Assembly (NCBI RefSeq): GCF_900607225.1
Contig: NZ_LR027842.1
Coordinates: forward strand, 2,794,363-2,858,362
Origin: [Pseudopropionibacterium] massiliense
GTDB lineage: Bacteria > Actinomycetota > Actinomycetes > Propionibacteriales > Propionibacteriaceae
DNA: 64,000 bases
Direction: 5' to 3'
Part shown: positions 1 to 6,452 of the stretch, one piece after another
How positions within the stretch are numbered: the stretch's first letter is position 1
Layout: the number at the start of each line of letters is the position of its first letter
The notes under the pieces: model-generated
Told to the model about the DNA's origin: nothing
Databases searched by the model: none
The model's input: the letters and a program-made list of their open reading frames with translations, nothing else
Translations under genes and position numbers: made by a program

Positions 1-36
1 CTCAATCAGCCGGTCGCGCAGCCGGGAAATGTCCAT
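1..36 (-). CDS. start of an unidentified gene, cut by the window edge
   Basis: On the minus strand an ATG at 36 opens a frame reading MDISRLRDRLIE before the window ends. No clear ribosome-binding site is seen and twelve residues are too few to assign a family. The gene would run out of the window leftwards, divergent from the lipoprotein gene at 319. It could equally be chance. Confidence 0.25.
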   Translation of the reverse strand, partial: MDISRLRDRLIE

Positions 37-83
37 GCCGAAACCATAGGACCCTCGCGCCGGCGTTCGTGGTATCCGCGAAA

Positions 84-118
84 CGAGTGCCCGCGAGCCA
101 CGAGTGCCCGCGAGCCGT
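84..118. repeat. 17-bp tandem duplication in intergenic DNA
   Basis: The motif ACGAGTGCCCGCGAGCC occurs twice back to back in the 282-base stretch between the partial gene and the lipoprotein gene. I see no other structure in that stretch. Confidence 0.5.
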
Positions 119-318
119 TTCCCCGCCCGTGGAGTCATCCGCGCCAACACAACTCCCCCGCGCTTCCCGGTCGTCTCGCGGACCCGCCTGCGAGCGCCTT
201 GACTTCGTTTTCGCCGGCGTTTAGCGTCGAGAACACGGCGTCCCGCAACGCGCGACCCAGCGGGCCGGGACCACCGGAGCGTCTCCCATCGACCCGAGAA
301 CCGGAACGAGGCGAGAAC

Positions 319-723
319 ATGAACACCAGGCACATCATCACGGGGCTGCTGCCGGCGCTCTGCCTGCTCGGCTGCTCAACCACTGTCCCCGCGACCCCCT
401 CCAGCGAAACCATGCAGGCCAGCCCCATCAGCAACACGGATCCCCAGCCCAGCGGGGACAAATCCGGCGCCACACTGAAGGGCACGGTCCTCGACGAGAA
501 CGGCGAGCCGGTCGAGGACTGCCTCATCGCGATCAAGGGGGATTCGAGGGAAATGGCCATCGTCACCGACACCTCGGGGATGTTCTCCGTCGGAATCCGC
601 CGCGGCCCGCAGCGCATCGTCATCAACTGCGACAAGCACCAGATCCACCAGGAGGAGGAGTTCCCGGTTCAGGTGCCGGAAACCGACACGTTCGAGCAGA
701 CCTTCACGGTCCGCAGGAAATAG
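319..723 (+). CDS. putative lipoprotein with carboxypeptidase-regulatory-like (CarboxypepD_reg) domain
   Basis: A 134-residue exported lipoprotein. The N-terminus MNTRHIITGLLPALCLLGC is a signal peptide ending in an LLGC lipobox, so the Cys should be lipidated and the protein anchored outside the membrane. A Ser/Thr/Pro-rich linker follows, then about 75 residues (GTVLDENGEPVEDCLIAIKG onward) with the look of a carboxypeptidase-regulatory-like beta-sandwich, in which a surface protein varies a G-x-V-x-D-x-x-G-x-P-V pattern. I chose ATG 319 rather than upstream in-frame starts because it has a purine-rich GAGGCGAG site and begins the signal peptide. The gene ends in TAG. No enzymatic residues are visible; the role is unknown, possibly ligand or cell-wall binding. 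Confidence 0.7.
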   Translation: MNTRHIITGLLPALCLLGCSTTVPATPSSETMQASPISNTDPQPSGDKSGATLKGTVLDENGEPVEDCLIAIKGDSREMAIVTDTSGMFSVGIRRGPQRIVINCDKHQIHQEEEFPVQVPETDTFEQTFTVRRK

Positions 724-737
724 CCCAAGGTTTCCCC

Positions 738-806
738 GGTAGCGCAGCGCTCGACGCGTTTCCGGGCGTGGAACGGGGCGTTTTCCGCGTTGAGTGCCGC
801 ATCACC
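738..806. repeat. degenerate copy of the GCAGCACTCAA palindrome family
   Basis: Left arm GGTAGCGCAGCGCTCGACGCG-like and right arm CGCGTTGAGTGCCGC are imperfect inverted repeats related to the palindromes at 27055, 28858, 37368 and 43416. The right arm overlaps the stop codon of the irtB-like gene (802), so it may act as a 3' hairpin for that operon. Confidence 0.45.
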
Positions 807-2517
807 GTGTTGCCCGGAGACTCCACTGCGCGGCTGCTCGCCATTCCCGGAGGAGTCGTGCGTATTCCCCGGATGCCGCCGCCAGAACGGCCGGGACGCC
901 TTGTTCGACGATGCGTCCTTCGCTCATGACGACGACGATATCGGCGAGTTCCAGCATCGCGGGCCGGTGGGTCACCACCACGGTGGTGTGGTTGTGGCGG
1001 ATCTGGTTGATGCTGTCGATGATGGCCTGTTCGTTGCGGAAATCGAGGGCCGAGGTGGCCTCGTCGATCAGGAGCAGGGGTGCTTTTTTCGCCAGGGCGC
1101 GGGCGATGCCCACCCGTTGGCGTTCCCCGCCGGAAAGCTGGCTGCCCAGTTCACCCACCGGTGTGTCCCAGCCTGCGGGTGTCCCATTCAGGAGAGGGGC
1201 CAGCATGGCGGCGTCGGCAATGTGATCGAGGTCGGCCTGGTCGAGTTCGGGGTTGATGGCCAGTAGGTTGTCCCGCAGGGACGCGTCGGCCAGGACCGTG
1301 TCCTGGAAGACCATGGCCGCATTGCTTCGCAGGTGGCTCGTCGTGGTCTCGGTTGGGCTGTTGTTTCCGCCCAGTGCGATGGTGCCCGTGTCGGGAGTGC
1401 TCAGCCCTGCCAGGGTTCTGATGAGGGTGGTTTTGCCCGAGCCGGACCTTCCGATCACCACGGTGACTGTTCCCGGTAACAGGTCCAGGTTCACATCCGC
1501 GAGGCCGACGGTGCCGTCGGGGTAGGTCAGTTTCAGATTCCGGGCCCGCAGGTGCGGTGCCTCGGACATGGGAGGTGAGAGGTTGATCGGGGTGGTGTCG
1601 ATGATGGCGTGGACTTCTCGGAGGTTGCGGTTGATCGCGACAACTCCGGCGACGGTACCCGCCACCGTGGTGACCTGCTCGAGGACTCGCAGCAGCACGA
1701 TGATCAGGGTGGCTGCGGTGATCGCATCGATCGCACCGGAGTCGAGGGCCAGCCACGCCGTGAAACCGAAACCGAGCAGCACCGCTTGTAGGACGAGGCT
1801 GAACAGGAACTCGCTGGGGATCTGCCACAGCAGGAGTTTCAGTATCCGGCGTTGAGTTTTCCCTATGGCGTCGGTGACCAACCGGTTCCCCAAGGACAGG
1901 TTGCGTGCTGTGCGCAGTGACGGCTGGGCCCAGGCGAACTCGAAGAGCCGGTCGTCGAGTTCCTGGGTCGCTGCAGTGTAGGCGTGTTGGGATCGCGATT
2001 CCAGCGCGGTGCTGGCCCACAACGCCGCCAACGCCAGGATTCCGCCAACCAGGGTGACCGCCCCAACGGGAGGCGAGATGGCCAGGAGCCCAATTCCAAG
2101 CGCCAGCGTGAAAGCCACGGCGGTTACCACCGGGGTGATCAGCAGGATCACCCCGGATGTGGCCTCGGTGGCCCCGCTGGCCATCAGGGTGCGCAGTGCC
2201 GCGGCCCGTTGCGGAGTCACGTCGGGCCACGCCAGGACCGCTCCGGGGGTGCGCTGCTGGATGGTGCGCATCATGCTGACCCCGAGACGCAGTCCGCGCC
2301 GAGCGGTGAGCACGTCCATGCCCCAGGCCGCGACGATCAACCCCAGCAGCGCCGCCACCCACGGGGCGCCGCTGGCCGGGAAGCCGCCGAACAGGGATCT
2401 GCCCAGGGGGAACAACACCAGGATCGCGGCCGCCTGGAGTGTCGCGGAGACGACGGCCAAGACCAAGTAGGTCCAGAAATCACGTTTGGCTGTGATGGCG
2501 TGCAGGTGTCGCAGCAT
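802..2517 (-). CDS. IrtB-like siderophore ABC transporter, permease/ATPase subunit
   Basis: A 571-residue half transporter with an N-terminal six-helix ABC membrane domain (about residues 15-300) and a C-terminal ATPase. The ATPase has a Walker A GRSGSGKTT near residue 356, signature LSGGERQRVG near 461 and Walker B LLLIDEATSALD near 481. By homology with mycobacterial IrtB it would pair with the upstream IrtA-like protein to import ferric siderophores through an exporter-type fold. Its ATG overlaps the irtA stop codon in TAATG, which implies translational coupling and one operon. All ATPase motifs look intact. The alternative is a generic CydC/MsbA-like exporter half; the adjacent siderophore-interaction domain favours IrtB. 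Confidence 0.82.
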   Translation of the reverse strand: MLRHLHAITAKRDFWTYLVLAVVSATLQAAAILVLFPLGRSLFGGFPASGAPWVAALLGLIVAAWGMDVLTARRGLRLGVSMMRTIQQRTPGAVLAWPDVTPQRAAALRTLMASGATEATSGVILLITPVVTAVAFTLALGIGLLAISPPVGAVTLVGGILALAALWASTALESRSQHAYTAATQELDDRLFEFAWAQPSLRTARNLSLGNRLVTDAIGKTQRRILKLLLWQIPSEFLFSLVLQAVLLGFGFTAWLALDSGAIDAITAATLIIVLLRVLEQVTTVAGTVAGVVAINRNLREVHAIIDTTPINLSPPMSEAPHLRARNLKLTYPDGTVGLADVNLDLLPGTVTVVIGRSGSGKTTLIRTLAGLSTPDTGTIALGGNNSPTETTTSHLRSNAAMVFQDTVLADASLRDNLLAINPELDQADLDHIADAAMLAPLLNGTPAGWDTPVGELGSQLSGGERQRVGIARALAKKAPLLLIDEATSALDFRNEQAIIDSINQIRHNHTTVVVTHRPAMLELADIVVVMSEGRIVEQGVPAVLAAASGEYARLLREWRAAAQWSLRATR

Positions 2518-3518
2518 TACCGACTCCCCTCATGCGCGGAGCCTGCGCGCCACAACTCGGTGTAGATTCCGTCCCGGTCGAGCAGTTCCTGATGGGTGCC
2601 GGATTCGGCGATGGCGCCGTCGCGCAGCACGACGATCCGGTCGGCGTCCCGTATGGTGTGGAGCCGGTGGGCGATCATGAGAACGGTGCGTCCCGTGAGC
2701 AGATGGTCCAGCCCTTGGCGGATCGCCCATTCGGAGTCCGGATCGGCCGCGGCGGTGGCTTCGTCCAGGACCACGATCGGGGTGTCGGCCAGCAGCGTTC
2801 GGGCGATCCCGATGCGTTGACGTTCCCCGCCAGAGAGGCGCGTGTTGTCGACCATGGTGTCGTAGCCCTGAGGCAACTGCATGATGCGCTCGTGGATCTG
2901 GGCCGCCGTCGCCGCGGCCCGCACCTGCTCGTCGGTGGCGCTCGGCCGGCTCAAGGCGATGTTGTCGCGCACGCTGGCTCGCAGCAGCTGCACGTCCTGC
3001 AGCAGGATCGCGACCTTGGAGTACAGCTCGTCGGAGGAGAGGCTGCGAATGTCGACACCGTCGATGCTGACGATTCCGGCCTGCGGATCCCACATCCGCG
3101 CCAGCAGCGCGGCCACCGTTGATTTACCTGCTCCGGAGGGACCGACCAGTGCCGTGACCTGACCGGGTTGAAGTTCCAGGTCCAACGCCGGTAGCACCGT
3201 GGGTCCCGCCCCATAGCTGAACCTGACGCCTGAGAATCGGACGTGCCCCGGGGGCTCGTGCCGGTTGTCGGAGGAGGTCAGACCCGGCGTGCCGAGCAGC
3301 CATTCCAGGGAGTCGCGGGCCGCGAAGGATTGCGTCAGGACACCGATGCTCGACGCGATCCCGATCAGCTGGACCCCGCACGAGGTGCCCACGATCAGGA
3401 AGATGATCAACTCCTCAGGACGCATCCAGCCCGCCGAGATGAATGTCCATCCGGCCAGCACCAACAGGCCCAGCACCGTCGTCGGGCGGTTGATCATGAC
3501 GGCCTGGGTTTTCGCCAC
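2517..3518 (-). CDS. IrtA-like transporter, C-terminal part (last membrane helices and ATPase), downstream of an in-frame amber codon
   Basis: A 333-residue product beginning at GTG 3518. It carries only the last transmembrane helices (about 12-60) and a complete ATPase domain: Walker A GPSGAGKST near 126, LSGGERQRIG, and Walker B VVLDEATAAAD. The reading frame is the same as that of the upstream SIP-permease gene: only a TAG (3533-3531) and four codons separate them, so the two pieces are one IrtA-like protein of about 835 residues broken by a single stop. A GAGGAAA motif lies eight bases before GTG 3518, so re-initiation is possible. It ends in TAA overlapping the irtB start. Whether a working transporter can assemble from two pieces is unknown. 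Confidence 0.75.
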   Translation of the reverse strand: MAKTQAVMINRPTTVLGLLVLAGWTFISAGWMRPEELIIFLIVGTSCGVQLIGIASSIGVLTQSFAARDSLEWLLGTPGLTSSDNRHEPPGHVRFSGVRFSYGAGPTVLPALDLELQPGQVTALVGPSGAGKSTVAALLARMWDPQAGIVSIDGVDIRSLSSDELYSKVAILLQDVQLLRASVRDNIALSRPSATDEQVRAAATAAQIHERIMQLPQGYDTMVDNTRLSGGERQRIGIARTLLADTPIVVLDEATAAADPDSEWAIRQGLDHLLTGRTVLMIAHRLHTIRDADRIVVLRDGAIAESGTHQELLDRDGIYTELWRAGSAHEGSR

Positions 3519-3530
3519 CGAGGTTTCCTC

Positions 3531-3533
3531 CTA
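3531..3533 (-). other. in-frame amber codon splitting the irtA-like gene
   Basis: On the minus strand the codons read GAA CAG TGG TAG GAG GAA ACC TCG GTG GCG, without any change of frame. Removing this one stop restores a normal SIP-TMD-NBD protein. A single substitution such as CAG to TAG or TGG to TAG would explain it. Confidence 0.85.
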
Positions 3534-5024
3534 CCACTGTTCCACGACATCACCCATCCGGCGCAGTGTGCCCTGCAGGTCGACAACAGCCTTCGGACCG
3601 AACACCCGGGCCTGGTCGATCGTGCTGAGGAAGGTCTGTGCCTGCCCCGAGGCCAGAGCCGAGGTGCGCTGCACGAGAACGTTTGCGTCGGCGTCGCGCC
3701 GGGAGATCCGAATCATCACGGACAGGAACACGACCAGCGGAAGCAGCAGCACCAGGGCGAGCTGCCACTGCACCACGAACAGGTACCCCAGGGTCACAAC
3801 CGGTGTGACGACCGCAGCTACGAGGTCGAGCACCGAATGAGTGACCACATGGTGCAGCGCTGCCACGTCGTCGCCGACCAAAGTTTTCACATCAGCTGCT
3901 TTGCGGTTGGTGAACCAGCCCAGTGGCAGTGTGCTCAGCTTGTCCATCAGACGCTGTCGCAACGCAGCAGCGAATCGGGCGTCGTAGATGTGCATGCCGA
4001 ACAGCAACGCCGTGGTGCCGATAGCGCTCAGGGCCATGACCCACAGGGCCGTGAAGCCCACCGCGATGAACTCGTCCACACCTGCGCCACGAAGGAAGAG
4101 GCGGGCCACCTCGGCGAACAGGACGAGCGGTACGACCTGCAACACGGCGAGCAGACCCTGCGCTGTGCCACCCACGACCAACGCGCCACGAGCCGGGGCC
4201 AGGACCCGCTCCGGGGCGGGTGAAACGGTGGACGGCGCCGTGGGGTGTGGTTCCTGTTCCCGAGCGGCCTGTTCCAGGACACGCGATTTACCCATGGCTC
4301 GCCCCTTCACCCAGTAGGCCTGAGCATGGAGCGTTGCCCGGTTCAAACCGAACTCACGCTCCAGCGGGGTGCGGGCACGCCGGGTCGCGAGGGACTCAGC
4401 CGTCACCCACGCGTACCACCCGGTCCAGTCCCGCCCGGAAATGGCCTGCGCCAAACCCTGCCCGTCGGGCAATTCCTCCACCCAGCTGGCCGTGATGTTC
4501 GGCCCCTCCGGTAGCGGCAGCTCGGCGTCGCGCTCATCATGCTGCTCCAGGTACACCACGACCGGATGTTCCGGTGGGATCGAGCAGGCCAGGGAATGGA
4601 TCGCAGGGTAGGACGCCAGATCTACCAGGAAGAGATACCCCCTGGGTGCGGGATCCAGCAGCTCGAAGGGTTCCTCGCCGAACCGCATCGCCACGATCTG
4701 ATCACCCGGCTCACACGTCGTGGCCCAATATGCCGCAGGACCCATCGGATGGTGAATGACGAAGTCAATGGCAAATTCACCGGTCCCCGGATCCGCCTCG
4801 GCCAACGTATACCCACGTTGGAACTGTTTCGCCCCGCCATCGGGATCAGGAAACCAGGCACGCACCCAGTTCCCGGGCGCCTCCCCGGCAGGAGCGAGCA
4901 GCGTGTCGGACCGCAGGAACACACGTACGAAGTGATCCGCGCGGTGTTCGCGCCCCATCACCGTCACAACGTGCTCCGTGGCCCCGAGGCTCTTGAGCAC
5001 CGCCCCCTGGATCCCTTTACCCAT
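3531..5024 (-). CDS. IrtA-like protein, N-terminal part: siderophore-interacting FAD domain fused to ABC membrane domain
   Basis: 497 residues. Residues 1 to about 250 form a siderophore-interacting (SIP/ViuB-type) flavin-reductase-like domain, with the FAD-binding R-x-Y-T signature as FQRGYTL near 69. Residues about 280-497 are the start of an ABC exporter-type membrane domain (several hydrophobic helices, then ISRRDADANVLVQ). In mycobacterial IrtA this domain order precedes the ATPase in one chain; the SIP domain reduces the imported ferric siderophore at the membrane. Here translation stops at TAG 3533 after the sequence GDVVEQW. A GAAAGGA site precedes ATG 5024. No clear iron-regulator box was recognised in the 335 bases upstream. 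Confidence 0.78.
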   Translation of the reverse strand: MGKGIQGAVLKSLGATEHVVTVMGREHRADHFVRVFLRSDTLLAPAGEAPGNWVRAWFPDPDGGAKQFQRGYTLAEADPGTGEFAIDFVIHHPMGPAAYWATTCEPGDQIVAMRFGEEPFELLDPAPRGYLFLVDLASYPAIHSLACSIPPEHPVVVYLEQHDERDAELPLPEGPNITASWVEELPDGQGLAQAISGRDWTGWYAWVTAESLATRRARTPLEREFGLNRATLHAQAYWVKGRAMGKSRVLEQAAREQEPHPTAPSTVSPAPERVLAPARGALVVGGTAQGLLAVLQVVPLVLFAEVARLFLRGAGVDEFIAVGFTALWVMALSAIGTTALLFGMHIYDARFAAALRQRLMDKLSTLPLGWFTNRKAADVKTLVGDDVAALHHVVTHSVLDLVAAVVTPVVTLGYLFVVQWQLALVLLLPLVVFLSVMIRISRRDADANVLVQRTSALASGQAQTFLSTIDQARVFGPKAVVDLQGTLRRMGDVVEQW

Positions 5025-5359
5025 GGCTGAATCCTTTCAGGAAGTTTTGCCCATCCATAGTGGCGAATGGGAATTCGTCACCCAGCCTGGCCCTGTCCGA
5101 GGCGACAGGACGCGGGCACAGGCCTTCCATCTCATCGACCGGGCGAGGAGCAACGGCAGGGTCGTCCGTCGTCGAAACGGACCTCGGCCTCCTCCTACGG
5201 GTGGTGTTGTTGCGAAAACCGAATGTGTTGTCCGGGAGAGTCCGGGTGTTGTCACCCGGACGGCTGAATGTGGAAAAGGCAATTCGCGGGGATCACGATG
5301 CCCAAGGTGAGGGTGTCACCGGATGAAAGGCGTCCGGTGGACGTGTGAAAGGGGAAGCC
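5025..5359. other. divergent intergenic region between irtA-like gene and Tad pilin gene
   Basis: About 335 bases holding the promoters of two divergent operons. I see a purine-rich site just before each start but no recognisable iron box, terminator or small gene. Confidence 0.4.
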
Positions 5360-5581
5360 ATGAACGAGTCCACCACGAGCATCGCCCGCATCGAGAAGAA
5401 ACCGCTGTCCCGTCGTTTTGCCGAACGGGGGCTCACCACCGTCGAATACGCCATCGGTCTGCTGGGCGCCGCGGCCGCGGCAATGCTGCTGATCCGCGTC
5501 TTCCATGACAACTCGATCTTCGACACGATCATGAAGTGGGTCACCGACATCTTCGTCAACGTCGCCCAGCAGGACAACTGA
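5360..5581 (+). CDS. DUF4244 family Flp/Tad-type pilin
   Basis: A 73-residue protein. A charged leader (KKPLSRRFAERG) is followed by LTTVEYAIGLLGAAAAAMLLI, the class-III type IV prepilin pattern in which prepilin peptidase cleaves before the hydrophobic helix and a Glu sits five residues in. DUF4244 proteins are the small major-pilin candidates of actinobacterial Tad loci, assembled at the membrane by TadA/B/C. ATG 5360 was chosen over an in-frame start at 5345 because AAAGGGG lies at the right spacing. A 28-bp perfect palindrome follows the stop codon and may set the ratio of pilin to the downstream pseudopilins. Confidence 0.82.
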   Translation: MNESTTSIARIEKKPLSRRFAERGLTTVEYAIGLLGAAAAAMLLIRVFHDNSIFDTIMKWVTDIFVNVAQQDN

Positions 5582-5588
5582 TCGGCAT

Positions 5589-5616
5589 GCGTGGGGCGGA
5601 TGCATCCGCCCCACGC
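5589..5616. promoter_or_regulatory. 28-bp perfect palindrome after the pilin gene (possible attenuator or processing hairpin)
   Basis: GCGTGGGGCGGATG is followed directly by its reverse complement. It begins eight bases after the pilin stop codon and overlaps the longest possible 5' end of tadE. There is no U-run after it, so it is not a textbook terminator; an RNA-stabilising or attenuating hairpin is more likely. Confidence 0.5.
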
Positions 5617-5622
5617 CTCCGG

Positions 5623-6081
5623 GTGGGTGAGCCGGGGGCGTGGGGCGAGGAGACAGCGACGGCTGAAGCCGCACCCCCGGTTTCCCCGGCACCTCGCCGA
5701 GGACGAGCGGGGCGCGTCGGCTGGTTCGGGCGGCGCAGGGCCCGTCGTGGGCAGCGGGGAATGGTGACGGTGGAGTTCGCCATCGGACTGATCACCATCG
5801 TGCTGCTGGTCTCGGCCCTGGTCGGGATCGTCCTGCTGGGGGTGTGCCAGTCGGGCATCCAGACCATCAGCTCTGACCTGGCCAAGCACCTGTCCCGGGG
5901 CGATGACGCGCTGGCGGAGAGAACCAGGCAGAAGGCGCCCGAGCGGGCGCGCATCGAGATCGAACGCGCCGAGGCCGGGGTGCGGGTGACGACCCGCCTG
6001 GACGTCCCGGTTCTCAACGTCGGTGTCATTCCACTTGAGGCCACCGCCTGGGCGCACTGGGAGCCGGGGGTCGGGCCGTGA
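5623..6081 (+). CDS. TadE-like pseudopilin
   Basis: About 152 residues if it starts at GTG 5623; ATG 5587 is also in frame but lies inside the 28-bp palindrome. After an Arg-rich leader (RRRARRGQRG) comes MVTVEFAIGLITIVLLVSAL, a TadE-type prepilin-like helix with the conserved Glu. The rest is a small periplasmic domain with several Arg/Glu pairs. TadE proteins are minor pseudopilins needed for Tad pilus assembly. The stop overlaps the GTG of the next gene (GTGA), so the two are co-translated. The start remains uncertain; no strong ribosome-binding site is visible. Confidence 0.75.
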   Translation: MGEPGAWGEETATAEAAPPVSPAPRRGRAGRVGWFGRRRARRGQRGMVTVEFAIGLITIVLLVSALVGIVLLGVCQSGIQTISSDLAKHLSRGDDALAERTRQKAPERARIEIERAEAGVRVTTRLDVPVLNVGVIPLEATAWAHWEPGVGP

Positions 6082-6434
6082 CGCACGACGAGCGGGGAGT
6101 GGGGACGGTGCTGGTCGCGGGGATCTGCCTGGGGTTGGTGATGGTCGCGGCCACCGCCGCACTGATCGTCGGGTGGCTGGCCCGCGCGGAGAAGGCCCAG
6201 GATGTCGCCGACCTGACGGCCCTGGCCGCCGCAGCGGTCGAGGCGGATGGTGGTGACGCCTGCGCCGAGGCCGCGAGGGTGGCCGCCGAGAACGGTGGGC
6301 GCCTCACCGGCTGCGAGGTGCGGGGGCAGCGTCCCCGGTTCGTGGTCGAGGTGACGACGGCCCTGCCGCTGCTGGAGGGGCGTGGTTTCAACCCCGCCGA
6401 CGTGGAGCGCAGCGCCACCGCGGGGACGGTGTGA
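6078..6434 (+). CDS. TadE/TadG-like protein of the helicase/secretion neighbourhood
   Basis: 118 residues: a short leader, one transmembrane helix (GTVLVAGICLGLVMVAATAALIVG), then ARAEKAQDVADLTALAAAAV and two Cys residues in an extracellular domain. This matches the family found beside Tad genes and a DEAD/DEAH helicase in actinobacteria (Rv3654c type in Mycobacterium tuberculosis). The AADLAALAAA stretch is characteristic of flp-associated TadG proteins. GTG 6078 overlaps the tadE stop by four bases. The gene converges on the helicase gene, 18 bases apart. Confidence 0.78.
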   Translation: MTHDERGVGTVLVAGICLGLVMVAATAALIVGWLARAEKAQDVADLTALAAAAVEADGGDACAEAARVAAENGGRLTGCEVRGQRPRFVVEVTTALPLLEGRGFNPADVERSATAGTV

Positions 6435-6452
6435 AAGGAGGCGGTGTGAAAA

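Noticed and set aside
5025..5359. Iron-regulator (IdeR/DtxR) box upstream of irtA-like gene
   Set aside because: No sequence close to the TTAGGTTAGGCTAACC-type pattern was found by eye.
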